This document shows, piece after piece, positions 17,548-27,515 of a DNA stretch of 64,000 bases. This DNA is from CAVRIA01 sp963721115 (GTDB lineage Bacteria > Desulfobacterota > Binatia > HRBIN30 > CADEER01). A model generated the notes under the pieces. The model was not told where the DNA came from. It saw only the letters and a program-made list of their open reading frames with translations, and made no database searches. Within the stretch, counting starts at the first letter, position 1. Every line of letters starts with the position of its first letter. Where the stretch lies: positions 31,626 to 95,625 of the forward strand of contig CAVRIA010000011.1 in NCBI GenBank assembly GCA_963721115.1, given 5' to 3'. The position numbers and the translations under genes were made by a program.

Positions 17548-18789
17548 ATGGCGGACTGGTTCGACAGCGCGCGTTTCGGCATGTTCATCCACTGGGGACA
17601 CGTCAGCCAGAAGGGCTGGGAGCTGTCGTGGCCGCTGGTCGGCGGCAACACTGTCCTGCCCGCGTGCCAGGACGTCCCGGCGGAGGTCTACCACGAGAGC
17701 GCGCCCACCTTTGCTCCGCAACCCGGCGCGCCGCGGCGGTGGCTGGAGCGCGCCAAGCGGGCGGGCATGCGCTACGCGGTGTTCGTCGCCAAGCACCACG
17801 ACGGCTTCGCGATGTACCCGACCCGCGCCGGCGACTTCTCCGTCGCCGTCTCGCGCTACCGGGGCGACCTGGTGCGCGAGTACGTCGACGCGGCGCGCGA
17901 TCTGGGGTTGCGGGTCGGCCTCTACTTCTCGCTCTGCGACTGGCACCACCCCGACTACCCGCCGTTCACCGACGCCGACCGCCCCTACCGCATGGGCCTG
18001 GCGCCGCGGCCGACCGCCGAGCAGTGGCAGCGCTACCTCGACTTCCTGTTCGCCCAGGTGCGCGAGCTGCTGACGGAGTACGGCACCATCGACCTGCTGT
18101 GGTTCGACGGCGGCTGGGAGCGCTCGTTCGACGAGTGGCGGTCGAAGGATCTGCACGACCTGATCCGCTCGCTGCAGCCGGACATCCTGATCAACGACCG
18201 GCTGCCGGGGTACGGCGACTTCGATACGCCCGAGCAGTTCGTCCCGCCGCAGCCGCCGGGGCGCGCGTGGGAGACCTGCATGACCATGAACGACACCTGG
18301 GGCTACAGCCCGTCGGACACCAACTACAAGTCGGCCCGCGAGCTCGTGCACGCGCTCTGCGAAGTGGCGGGGCGGGGCGGCAACCTGCTGCTCAACGTCA
18401 GCCCGACGGCGGACGGCAGCCTTCCGCCCGAGCAGACCGAGCGCCTCGACGCGGTGGCGGACTGGATGGCGACGTACGGCGCCGCCATCCACGACACCGG
18501 CCCGGGCCTGGAGCCGTGGCAGTTCTACGGCCCGAGCACGCGCCGCGGCCGCTTCCTCTTCCTGCACCTACTGCTGCGCCCGTACGAGTCCGTCGCTGTG
18601 CGCGGACTGCCGGTCCGGCGCGTGCGCGCCGTGCGCGAGCTGCGCAGTGGTACCGTCCTGGAGCACCGCACGCGCTGCTCCATTCCCGACCTGCTGTTCA
18701 ACGACGACCCCGTCGGCGAGCTGATCGTCACCGTCCCCGAGTGCCTCCTCCACCCGCTCGCCACCGTGCTAGAGGTCGAGCTGGCGTGA
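17548..18789 (+). CDS. Alpha-L-fucosidase-like glycoside hydrolase (GH29)
   Basis: The 413-residue product opens with WFDSARFGMFIHWG, the GH29 N-terminal hallmark, and contains YAVFVAKHHDGF near residue 75 and GTIDLLWFDGGW near residue 180, whose Asp is the family nucleophile. The C-terminal part has a small beta domain. No signal peptide is present, so it is probably cytoplasmic, unlike many secreted fucosidases. GGGGGAG 8 nt upstream supports ATG 17548. It would release L-fucose or a related sugar from glycans or glycosides. No fucose catabolic genes are adjacent. Confidence 0.88.
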   Translation: MADWFDSARFGMFIHWGHVSQKGWELSWPLVGGNTVLPACQDVPAEVYHESAPTFAPQPGAPRRWLERAKRAGMRYAVFVAKHHDGFAMYPTRAGDFSVAVSRYRGDLVREYVDAARDLGLRVGLYFSLCDWHHPDYPPFTDADRPYRMGLAPRPTAEQWQRYLDFLFAQVRELLTEYGTIDLLWFDGGWERSFDEWRSKDLHDLIRSLQPDILINDRLPGYGDFDTPEQFVPPQPPGRAWETCMTMNDTWGYSPSDTNYKSARELVHALCEVAGRGGNLLLNVSPTADGSLPPEQTERLDAVADWMATYGAAIHDTGPGLEPWQFYGPSTRRGRFLFLHLLLRPYESVAVRGLPVRRVRAVRELRSGTVLEHRTRCSIPDLLFNDDPVGELIVTVPECLLHPLATVLEVELA

Positions 18790-18880
18790 AGAGGTGAGCG
18801 GGTGCGCCGGTGAGCCGGTCCACTCCGAACCCAACAACTCAACACCATAACAACCAACAACCTGCATCTGGGGGGCATTG

Positions 18881-20344
18881 ATGAGGATACCGACCGAGGG
18901 ACTGTCGAAGGACGAGCTGTTCGCGCGCATGGAGTCGTACCGCGCCGGCGACGTCGACTGGCGCAGCGGGCGCACCTGGGCGTACGTCTACGACCCCGGG
19001 CGCGAGGCCGAGGAGGTCATCAAGCAAGCGTTCACGATGTACCTCACCGAGAACGCCCTCGACCCGACGGCCTTCCCGAGCCTCATGCGCTTCGAGAACG
19101 AGCTGGTGGCGATCGCCGCGTCGCACCTCAACGGCGATGGTAAGGTGGTCGGCAACTTCACCAGCGGTGGCACCGAGAGCATCATGCTGGCCGTGAAGAC
19201 GGCGCGCGACTACGCGCGCGACCGCAAGCCGCACATCCGCGAGCCGGAGATGATCCTCCCCGTCACCGCCCACGCTGCGTTCCAGAAGGCGGGCCACTAC
19301 CTGGACGTCAAGCCGGTTCTGGTGCCGGTCGACACCTCGACTTTCAAGGCCGACCCCGACGCCATCCGCCGCGCCGTGACGCCGAACACGATCCTGCTGG
19401 TCGGCTCCGCCGTCTCGTACGCGCACGGCGTCGTCGATCCCATCCGCGAGATCGGCCGCATCGCGCTCGATCACGATCTCTTGCTGCACGTCGACGCCTG
19501 CATGGGCGGCTTCCTGCTGCCCTACTTCCGCCGCCTCGGCGCGCCGGTGCCGGACTTCGACTTCTCGGTTCCCGGCGTCACCTCGATGTCGATGGACTTC
19601 CACAAGTACGCCTTCGCCGCCAAGGGCGCGTCGACGGTGCTGTACCGCGACAAGGGCCTGCGCCGCTATCAGATCTACACGTGCGCGCAGTGGACCGGGT
19701 ACACGATCGTCAACCCGACGGTGCAGAGCAGCAAGTCGGGCGGTCCGCTCGCCGCCTGCTGGGCGGTGCTGCACTTCATCGGGGACGAAGGCTACGTGGA
19801 CATCGCGCGCCAGGTCCTCGATGCGACGCGCCGCATCGCCGACGGCATCGAGAACATCCCCGATCTGCGACTGCTCGGCCGCCCGGAGATGAACCTGGTG
19901 GCCTTCACCTCGGATACGGTGAACGTCTTCCACATCATCGACGAGATGAAGGTGCGCGGCTGGTACATCCAGCCGCAGCTGGGCTTCCATGGCTCCAAGG
20001 AGAACATCCACCTGTCGGTGAACCCGGCCAGCGTCAAGTGGGTCGACGACCTGCTCGTCGACCTCGCGGCGTGCGTCGAGAAGGCGCGCGCGATGAAGTC
20101 CGGCGACCTCGCCGCCGCGGTGCGCGACGCCTTCTCTTCGATCGACCCCGCCGAGCTCACGCCGGAGACGTTCACGCAGATGCTCGGCATGGCCGGCATC
20201 CAGGGCAGCGAGCTCCCCGAGCGCATGGCCGAGATCAACGAGATCCTCAACGCCCTCCCCGCCGAGCTCACGGAACGCCTGTTGACGGAGTACGTGAACG
20301 ATCTGTTTCGGTACGAGAAGAAGGGCGTGACCGGTGACCAGTGA
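18881..20344 (+). CDS. PLP-dependent group II decarboxylase / sphingosine-1-phosphate lyase-like enzyme
   Basis: The 487-residue enzyme belongs to the fold type I PLP family shared by glutamate decarboxylase and sphingosine-phosphate lyase. Visible are NFTSGGTESIMLAVK (phosphate-binding), HAAFQKAGHYL (cofactor stacking His), HVDACMGGFLLPY with its Asp, and SMSMDFHKYAFAAKGAS with the Schiff-base Lys. The aminoacyl pocket sequence looks closer to the S1P-lyase/tyrosine decarboxylase side than to GadB, so the substrate is open. GGGGGC precedes the start; TTG 18878 is an alternative one codon earlier. A GTGACCGGTGACCAGTGAC repeat lies across the stop. Confidence 0.85.
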   Translation: MRIPTEGLSKDELFARMESYRAGDVDWRSGRTWAYVYDPGREAEEVIKQAFTMYLTENALDPTAFPSLMRFENELVAIAASHLNGDGKVVGNFTSGGTESIMLAVKTARDYARDRKPHIREPEMILPVTAHAAFQKAGHYLDVKPVLVPVDTSTFKADPDAIRRAVTPNTILLVGSAVSYAHGVVDPIREIGRIALDHDLLLHVDACMGGFLLPYFRRLGAPVPDFDFSVPGVTSMSMDFHKYAFAAKGASTVLYRDKGLRRYQIYTCAQWTGYTIVNPTVQSSKSGGPLAACWAVLHFIGDEGYVDIARQVLDATRRIADGIENIPDLRLLGRPEMNLVAFTSDTVNVFHIIDEMKVRGWYIQPQLGFHGSKENIHLSVNPASVKWVDDLLVDLAACVEKARAMKSGDLAAAVRDAFSSIDPAELTPETFTQMLGMAGIQGSELPERMAEINEILNALPAELTERLLTEYVNDLFRYEKKGVTGDQ

Positions 20345-20591
20345 CGCGGCTTTGCCGAACAATCCGCCCAGCCGCCCCGCCAGGTTGTTCGTTGTCAAGT
20401 TGTTGGTTGTTGGAGCCTTAAGAACCAACAACAAACAACCCAACAACTTGACAACCTTCGGCCGCCGCACCGACAGCTCGAATTAATGGGCAAAGCCCAG
20501 TGACGCGTGACCGGAGGGCAAAGAAGGACAAGGGCATGGGCTGGGGCTCGGGACTGGGGAATGATCGTGCAGAGCCACCGAGGCGATCACC
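20345..20591. repeat. Family B copy 2
   Basis: Positions about 20350-20515 reproduce the family B unit in the same orientation as copy 1. The head is CCGCCCAGCCGCCCCGCCAG, the central inverted repeat is AAGTTGTTGGTTGTTGG against CCAACAAC...AACTTG around AGCCTTAAG, and the tail ends ATGGGCAAAGCCC. The rest is the leader of the aminotransferase-like gene. No coding frame is seen. Confidence 0.8.
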
Positions 20592-21948
20592 GTGGATTTC
20601 ACCCGCTCCCGTGAGCTCGCCGAGCGTTTGCGCCGCGCGGTGCCCGGCGGGTGCCACACCTACGCCAAGGGCGCCGACCAGTATCCCGTCGTCTGCCGCC
20701 GTCATCGCGCGCGGCCGCGGCTGCCGCGTCTGGGACGCCGACGGCAACGAGTTCATCGAGTACGGCATGGGCCTGCGCGCCGGTCCGCGCTCGGGCACGC
20801 GCTACCCGGCGGTGGTCGAGGCCGTCGGCGCCGGGATCGCTCGAGCTGGGGACGAACTTCACGCGGCCGGCGGCGATCGAGCTCGACTGCGCCGAGCGGT
20901 TCCTCGGCATCGTCCCCGCCGCCGAGATGGTCAAGTTCACCAAGGACGGCTCGACCGCGACCACCGCCGCGCTGAAGCTGGCGCGCGCCACACCGGGCGC
21001 GACATGGTCGCGATCTGTGCCGAGCATCCGTTCTTCTCCTACGACGACTGGTTCATCGTCACGACGACGATGGACGGCAGGCATCCCGACGTCGGCCGAA
21101 CTCGACGACCGTGCGCTTTCACTACAACGACCTCGGCGTAGCTTGCGCAGCGCTGTTCGACGCGACACCCGGGACGAATCGCCGCCGTGCTCATGGAGCC
21201 CGCGCGACCTCGACCGAACCGGCCCCGGGATTCCTCGAAGGCGGTGCAGGCGCTGTGCGACGAGCACGGCGCCGTGCTGATCTTCGACGAGATGATCACC
21301 GGTTTCCGCTGGCACATCGGCGGCGCGCAGGCGCTGTTACGGCGTCACGCCCGACCTGTCGACGTTCGGCAAGGCGATCGGCGAACGGGTTCTCGCTCTC
21401 GGCGCTGGCCGGCGGGCGAGACATGATGGCGCTCGGCGAGCCGGGAGCGCGATGAACGACGACGTCTTCCTGCTGTCGACCACCCACGGCGCCGAGACAC
21501 CCGCTCGCCGCGGCGATCGCGCACCATGGAGGTCTACGAGGACGAGCCCGTGATCGAGCACCTGTACCGACGGGCGAGCGCCTGGCCGTCGGGCTTTCGC
21601 GGCCGCCGTGAGCGTCACGGCCTGGCCGGGTACGTCGAGATCCTGGGCCGCCCCTCGTGCAACCTGCTGTTCACGACGCGGGGACCGGACGGGCGGCCGT
21701 CCAGGCCCATCCGCACGCTCTTCCTCCAGGAGACCATCCGCCGGGTGTTCTCGCTCCGTCTCTTCGTCGTCAGCTACTCGCACACCGACGACGACATCGA
21801 TCGCAGCATCGAGGCCATCGACGGAGCGCTCGAGGTCTACGCCCGGGCGATGCACGACGGCGTCGAGAAGCATCTGATCGGCCCGCCGTCGCGCCCGGTT
21901 TTCGATCGCCGCCAGGCACCGACGAGTGACGACCCGGATCAGGAGTGA
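20592..21948 (+). pseudogene. Glutamate-1-semialdehyde 2,1-aminomutase-like class III aminotransferase, many apparent frameshifts
   Basis: Read across frames, 1357 bp encode about 450 residues of the GSA-aminomutase/class III aminotransferase family: RLRRAVPGGCHTYAKGADQYP, then RGRGCRVWDADGNEFIEYGMG, GTNFTRPAAIELDCAERFL, MVKFTKDGSTATTAALKLAR, DEHGAVLIFDEMITGFRW, and a complete C-terminal 140 residues (MEVYEDEPVIEHLYRRA). The Lys-containing TFGKAIGNG-like segment is legible near 21362-21400. At least six frame changes occur, yet the motifs are well conserved, which suggests consensus errors. In sugar clusters such enzymes are used as PLP transaminases or mutases. It converges on the SDR epimerase, overlapping by 10 bp. 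Confidence 0.75.
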
Positions 21949-22989
21949 GCGGTGCCCGGAGGCCTCCAGCGAAGCTTTGCATCGAGCGCGCCGGCCGCCA
22001 GCAGGTCGCGAATGCGCGCCAGGCGGACATAGCGGCCGCGCGCGAAGTCGTCGAGGGTCAGGCGATTCGACTCTGTACGCTTCGTACAGCTGCTCGATTC
22101 CGTCCCGCACCGTCCAGCGCGGACGATAGGCCGGCACGCGCCGCGGCAGCTCGTCGCAGTCGACCCGGTAACAGCGCGGATCCGGGCCGCCGCCCGGCGC
22201 GTACACCACCCGACTGCCGGGGCACGACTTCCCGGACCATGTTCGCAACGTCGCTGATCCGGTAGTTCTCGCCGTGCGTCCGACGTTGAATGCCTGGTCG
22301 TGGATGGCCTCCCGCGGCGCCTGCAGAACGGCCACGAAGGCCTCGGCGATGTCGCGGATGTGGACGAGCGGCCGCCACGGGGTGCCGTCGCTCTTGAGCA
22401 GGACCTTGCCGGTGGTCACCGCGTGGCCGACGAGGTTGTTGACCACGATGTCGGCGCGGAGACGTCGTGAGACGCCGTAGGCGGTCGCGTTGCGCAGGTA
22501 GACCGGCGAGAAGTCGTCGTCGGCGAGCTCGGCGCACTGCCTGCTCGGCCCGGACCTTCGACTCGCCGTACGGCGTGACCGGGTTGAACGCGCGCCGACT
22601 CGTCGAGTACGTCGTCACCGCCGGCGCCGTAGAGGCTGCACGACGAGGAGAACAGGAACCGCTCCGACGCCGGCCTCCTTGGCCGCGCGTCGCAAGGCGA
22701 CCGAGGCGTGCAGGTTGATGTCGTAGGTGAGGTCGGGGTTGAGGTCGCCGAGCGGGTCGTTGGAGAGGCCGCGAGGTGGAGCACGGCGTCGAAGCCGTCG
22801 AGGTGGCCGGCTCGACGTCGCGGATGTCGAGGCGCGACTGCGCGGGATGCCGCAGCGGCGGGATCACGAAGTCGCAACCGTCGTAGAAGCCGGTATCGAG
22901 CCCGACGACGTCATGGCCGGCGTCGAGCAAGCACGGGGATCATCACGGCGCCGATGTAGCCGAGGTGTCCGGTGACGAGCACGCTTCAT
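21939..22989 (-). pseudogene. NAD-dependent epimerase/dehydratase (extended SDR), many apparent frameshifts
   Basis: The start region reads MK then VLVTGHLGYIGAVMIPVL in another frame: the SDR glycine motif TGxxGYIG. Then come LDAGHDVVGLDTGFYDGCDF, TPYGESKVRAEQAV with the YxxxK catalytic pair, WRPLVHIRDIAEAFVAVL, FNVGRT, NYRISDVANMVREV and RPRWTVRDGIEQLYEAY. Together about 345 residues of an NDP-sugar epimerase/dehydratase. At least five single-base frame changes are needed. It is the last gene of the leftward sugar operon, 27 bp after the PIG-L gene. The end GTAHS* overlaps the transaminase stop on the other strand. Confidence 0.75.
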
Positions 22990-23016
22990 GGCGGTGACTC
23001 CGTGGGTTCGTGGTGG

Positions 23017-23677
23017 TCAGATCGTGATCTTGCGGGCGTGGAAGGCTTCGGCGCAGCCGTCGGGCGCGTTGCATTCGACGCCGCGCAGCGCCATCAGGCC
23101 GCGGAATGTCTCCGCACGGAACCAGTCGTTTGTTGCGCTGGGTGCCGAAGTGCCGCCATGAGGTGGTCGACCTTGCGCGTCGCGGTCGACTGCGTCCAAC
23201 GGGACGTAGAGGTTGGGCGTGGCCGAGATCGCCCTCGTACTTCGGGATCTCGTACTCCAGCGATCAGGTGGTCGCGGAACGTGTTCCAGGTGAGTTCGCC
23301 GATCGTGCGGTGGTCCTGGTGGACGTCGTCGCGGCGATGGGTGAACACGACGTCGGGGTCGACCGACTTCAGGTCTTCGAAGCGGTCCTTGATGCTGATC
23401 CGCCACCGTACGGGAAGTAGCTCTCGCGGAACCGCGTGGACGACGACGTTCACATCGCCGACGTCGAGTGAGCAACGACGTCGGCGCTGTCGCGCCTCGC
23501 TTCGTCGGTGCGTCGGTCGGCGGAGAAGACGACCCAGTGGACGCTCGATCCGGGGTGTTCGGTGAGGAGTCGGAGGACCGTGCCTCCGCAGCCGATCTCG
23601 ATGTCGTCGCTGTGGCCCCGAGACACAGAGATCCCGAGTGGGGATTTCGGATCGCGGTTGAGGGCGAGCTCGATCAC
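23017..23677 (-). pseudogene. PIG-L (LmbE-like) N-deacetylase, several apparent frameshifts
   Basis: Starts at GTG 23677, overlapping the TGA of the nucleotidyltransferase by 4 nt. The N-terminus reads LGISVS then HSDDIEIGCGGTVLRLL, the zinc-binding P/HxDD motif of PIG-L deacetylases. The central SVDPDVVFTHRRDDVHQDHRT supplies the second histidine motif HxDH. The C-terminus is HARKITI. Total length about 220 residues fits the family. Such enzymes remove an N-acetyl group from an amino sugar or its glycoside. In this operon the likely substrate is the nucleotide sugar or glycan made by the neighbours. Three or more frame changes are present. Confidence 0.78.
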
Positions 23678-24398
23678 CGTTCGCCGGACTCCTTCCACAC
23701 TTCCCAGGGAGCTCTTACCGCTGGCACAGAGCTCGTCGAGAGCCTGCTTGTCCTTGAACGTGTCCATGTTCTTCCAGAATCCGTCGTACAGGCGAGCTTG
23801 CAGAGCCCCGCGGCGCACCAGCCGGCTGAAGGGCCCGTCGACGAGATCCTCGCCCTCGCGCAGAGCGTCGAAGATCTCCCTGCGAAAGACGAAGTAGCCG
23901 CCGTTCACGCGCAAACCCACCGCGTGGCCGCGGCGATCTCGGTGACCGTGCCGTCGGGCCGGGTCTTCACGAAGTGGTACGTCAGTGAGGGTCTCACGCA
24001 GAGGAAGATCCCGACCTTGTCGCCCTGCAGCGAATCGATGAGCTTGGCGAGCGGGAAGTCGGTGAGGCCGTCGGCGTAGTTGGCCAGAAAGACGCTCTCG
24101 CCGTCGAGGTATCCCTTCGCCGCACCGAGGCGCTCGCCGATGCTCGAGTCGACGCCCGTGTCGGCGAAGGTGATCCGCCATCCGTCGCTCTCCGGGGCTT
24201 GCGCCGGAAATACGCTTCGATCGAGTCGCCCTTGTGGCCGAGACACAGAATGAAGTCGGCGTGACCGTGGTGGGCGTAGTACCGCATGATGTGCCACAGA
24301 ATCGGCCGCCCGCCGATCTCGACGAGCGGCTTCGGGATGTCGTCGTAGACGCCGCGCAGGCGCATGCCCTGCCCGCCGCAGAACAGGACGACCTTCAT
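23674..24398 (-). pseudogene. RfbF-like sugar-1-phosphate nucleotidyltransferase, several apparent frameshifts
   Basis: The 5' part is MKVVLFCGGQGMRL...PKPLVEIGGRPILWHIMRYY...DFILCLGHKGDSIEAYF, the signature of glucose-1-phosphate cytidylyltransferases. It continues as WRITFADTGVDSS, GERLGAAKGYLDGE, FLANYADGLTDFPL and VNGGYFVFRREIFD, ending PWEVWKESGER* in the correct frame. About 241 residues, near the family's 255. It would make a CDP-sugar (or other NDP-sugar) from the 1-phosphate. Frame changes lie near 24200, 23925 and 23715. It overlaps DUF4910 upstream (ATGA) and PIG-L downstream (GTGA). Confidence 0.8.
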
Positions 24399-25717
24399 GT
24401 GTCGAGCTTCTCCAACAGCCCGTGCGAGAGCAAGGCCCGCGCCGCCTGCCGGACCGTCGCGAAGTGCATCCCCGCGCGTTCGGCGATCTCGAGCAGGGAA
24501 TGCCCGCCGTCGGAGAGGTTGAGCACCCAGAGCACGGCCATCTCGCATCCGTTCGGCGCCGGCGCAGCCGCCGATCGTTCGATACAGGCCGCGCTTGCCG
24601 AGCTGCGGCTCGCATTTGGGATTGGGGTTCGCGTAGCGACCGTCGTTCTCGAGGACGTCGACGACCTCGAGGTATCGGCGCAACGATTCCGCCAGATGGC
24701 GAGCCGCGACGAAATCGAGATCGTCGGCGGACGTGTGGTACTCGGCGAAGCAGCCGTGGGGCGTGCGCGTCAGGCTGCCGACGGGAAGGTCGAAGCCGGG
24801 CGAGCAGTACTGCCGCTCGTCGTAGCCGTAGGGCGAGAAGTCGACGGATCTCGAAATCGCCTCCCGGACTGGCGCAGGACGTGCTCGACGGCGCGGTCGA
24901 TCGACGCGTCGCCGCGGCGGCTGCGCTTGTAGGTGAACGTCCCGCCGTCCCCGACGCAGGCGACGACGAGGCCGTGGCGGATGCTCCGCGCTCGAGCCTC
25001 GTTGCGGCTGAGCCAGGTGATCGACCCGATGGTTCCGGGAAGAAACAGGAAGCGGTAGGAATGGCGCAGCTCGACGCCGCTCAGACAGCCGGGCCAGCTG
25101 CGCCGTCAACGCGATGCCCGACAGGTTGTCGTTGCACAGCGACGGGTGACAGACGTGACACGAGAAGAGGAACTCCTCCTCCGACGCGCCGGGGATGACG
25201 TACTCCCCGTAAGTGAGGTGGCCGTCGGTGAGCGTCGAATCGATGCAGACGTCGTACTCCTCCTCGTTCGAGCTGCTTCAGCCGGTCGTGCTCGATGCAG
25301 AAGCCCCAGCTCTCCTCGTAATAGGACGTACGGTACGGGATCCAGTCGCGGGTGCTCGGGCAGCGAATGGAGATGCGCCGCCAGCTCGGCGCGGCTCACC
25401 CGCCGCCGAATCGGGACGCTGTACTGCAAGACGTGCAGGTTCGACCGGCGAAAATCGATGAGCCGTTCGCCCGCCGCGTTCGCCACCCACGCGTCGGTGA
25501 TGTTCCACTCCTTGGGGACGATCCAGTCGAAGACGCGCGTTCCCGTCGGCACCTCCTTCCGGGTGAGCTCGAGCCCGCGCGCCAGCACTTCGAGCGTGCG
25601 GCGCACGCCGTCGCCCGTGATGCTGCGGCAGATCGGGTACAGCTCCGCGATCAGGTCGTACATCTCGCACCCGGCGGCATCGAAATCGAGGCCGGGGATC
25701 ATCTCCGGGATTTTCAC
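24395..25717 (-). pseudogene. DUF4910 aminopeptidase-like protein with C-terminal winged helix, many apparent frameshifts
   Basis: Starts at GTG 25717 (VKIPEMIPGLDF), overlapping the TGA of the RmlC-like gene. Clear blocks are AELYPICRSITGDGVRRTLEVL, VPTGTRVFDWIVPKEWNI (DUF2172-type), CHVCHPSLCNDNLSGI (metal-binding M28-like motif), GFDLPVGSLTRTPHG, EYHTSADDLDFV and, at the end, a winged-helix segment finishing LLEKLDT. Corrected length about 440 residues equals the family. Members recur in polysaccharide and antibiotic-sugar clusters; their reaction is not established, though a zinc peptidase or amidase is suggested by the fold. Five or more frame changes occur. Confidence 0.75.
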
Positions 25718-26273
25718 GAAGACGTCTCTTGCAGCGGGCGGTCGGGGCGAAAATCCGGGAATGAGCGGTCGCGCGGGGAGATCACGGAGACGTCGAGCGG
25801 CCACTCGATGCCGAAGGCCGGGTCGTTCCAGCGGAAGCCCGCCGCGGCCTGCGGCGCGTGAGCCTGCGACATCTGGTAGAAGACCTCCGTGTCGTCCGCG
25901 AGGCTCTGGAAGCCGTGGGCGAAGCCCTGCGGGACGTAGAGCGCCGCGTGGTTGCGGGCGGTGAGCTCGACGCCGAAGGCAGTGCGTGAACGTCGGGGAG
26001 CCGAGCCGCAGATCGACGATGACATCCCAGATCGCGGCCGGCCGTGCAGCGGACGAGCTTGGCCTCGGCGTGCGGCGGCCGCTGGAAATGCAGGCCGCGC
26101 ACGGTGCCGCGCCTGCGGTTGAAGGAGATGTTGCACTGCGCGACCGGCGAGCCAGGCCGTGCTCTTCGCATCTCCCGCGAGCAGAACGAGCGGGCGAAGA
26201 AGCCGCGCTCGTCTTCGATCGGCTCCACGGCGACGATGAAGGCGCCCCGCAGCGGCGTCTCCTCGAAGATCAT
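25714..26273 (-). CDS. dTDP-4-dehydrorhamnose 3,5-epimerase-like sugar epimerase (RmlC family), two apparent frameshifts
   Basis: From ATG 26273: MIFEETPLRGAFIVAVEPIEDERGFFARSF, QCNISFNRRRGTVRGLHFQ with the catalytic His, then after two frame changes near 26040 and 25985 the stretch VELTARNHAALYVPQGFAHGFQSL, WNDPAFGIEWPL. About 186 residues, the normal RmlC length. The family epimerises C3 and/or C5 of 4-keto-6-deoxy NDP-sugars. It overlaps the upstream methyltransferase stop by 4 nt (ATGA) and the downstream DUF4910 start (GTGA). No adjacent RmlA, RmlB or RmlD is seen, so the role is more likely in a branched or C-methylated sugar than in rhamnose itself. Confidence 0.82.
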
Positions 26274-27515
26274 TCGACGACCTGCGGCTCCGGGAATGGG
26301 GCACGACGAAGCGGCCGCCCCAGCGGCGGACGTAGGCCATCTGCGCCATGATCTCGTCCTTCAGGTTCCAGGGCAGGATGAACAGGTAGTCCGGCCTGGT
26401 CTCCGCGGATCCGGCCCGGCGCGTGGATCGGGATGCTGCGATCCCGGGCAGGAACTTGCCCTGCTTGTGGGGATTGCGATCGACGGTGTAGGCGATGAAG
26501 TCGGTGCCGATGCCGCAGTAGTTGAGCAACGTGTTGCCCTTGCCGGGCGCCCCGTAGCCGGCGATCGCTCCGGCCGCGGCGCGTCAGATCGATGAGCAGC
26601 TCGAGGATGCGCCGCTTCGTTTCCTTCACGCGCTCGGCGAAGGCCGCGTAGCATTCCAGGCGGTCGAGGCCGGCGTCGAGCTCGGCGCCGCGCAACGCCG
26701 CCACCGCCTCGACGGGGTCCGCGCACGCATCGGCGCGACGGCGATAGAGGCGCAGCGACCCGCCGTGCGTCGGCAGCTCCGTCGACGTCGAAGCAGCGCA
26801 GGCCGTGGGCGGCGAACAGCCGCTCCACCGCCAGGAAGGAGAAGTACGAGAAGTGCTCGTGATAGATCGTGTCGAACTGGTTCCCCTCGATCAGCCGCAG
26901 CAGGTGCGGCAACTCGACGGTGACGACGCCCGCGGGCGCGAGCAGCTGCTCGATGCCGGCGACGAAGTCGTGCAGCGTCGGGAACCTGCGCCAGGACGTT
27001 GTTGGCGACGATCAGATCCGCCTTGCGCGCGGCTGGCCAGCCGGCGCGCGCATTGCTCGCCGAAGAACGCGACCTCGCGTCGGCACCCCGCGGCCGCGGG
27101 CCGCCGCAGCGACGTTGGCGGCCGGCTCGACGCCGAGCACCGGGATACCGATCGGCGACGAAGTACTGGAGCAGATAGCCGTCGTTGCTGCCGAGCTCGA
27201 CGACGAGGCTGTCGGCCGTCGAGACCGAACCGCCGCTGCGCCATGGCGGCGTATCGCCTCGCGTGCTCCACCCAGCGTGTCGGAGTAGGACGAGAAGTAC
27301 GCGTAGTGCGAGAACACCTCCTCCGGGCTGACGAGCGGCTCGAGCTGGACGAGGAAGCAGCTCCCGCAGACCCAGGCGTGCAGGGGATAGACGGCTTCCG
27401 GCTCGTTGCAGGCGGCGGGGCTGACGTAGCTCTCGCAGAGGGGAGTCGTCCCGAGGTCGACGAACGTATGGCGCAGCGGTTCGGAGCAGAGGCGGCACGC
27501 CGGCTGCGGCTTCAT
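26270..27515 (-). pseudogene. Class I SAM-dependent C-methyltransferase (NDP-hexose 3-C-methyltransferase-like), several apparent frameshifts
   Basis: From ATG 27515: CRLCSEPLRHTFVDLGTTPLCESY, the putative zinc-binding N-terminal domain of sugar C-methyltransferases. Then come VVELGSNDGYLLQYF (SAM motif I), LIVANNVLAQVP, DTIYHEHFSYFS (conserved His-Glu-His), LFAAHGLRCFDV, a C-terminal domain with YCGIGTDFIAYTVDRNPHKQG and a terminal VPHS/PEPQVVE. About 415 residues, matching TylCIII-type enzymes that methylate C3 of 4-keto deoxysugars. Four or more frame changes are needed. It is the second gene of the operon, overlapping its neighbours by 4 nt on both sides. Confidence 0.8.

Noticed and set aside
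17548..18789. A polysaccharide utilisation system linking the fucosidase with the sulfatase
   Set aside because: They are 23 kb apart, neither has a signal peptide, and no SusC/D, transporter or fucose catabolic genes accompany them.
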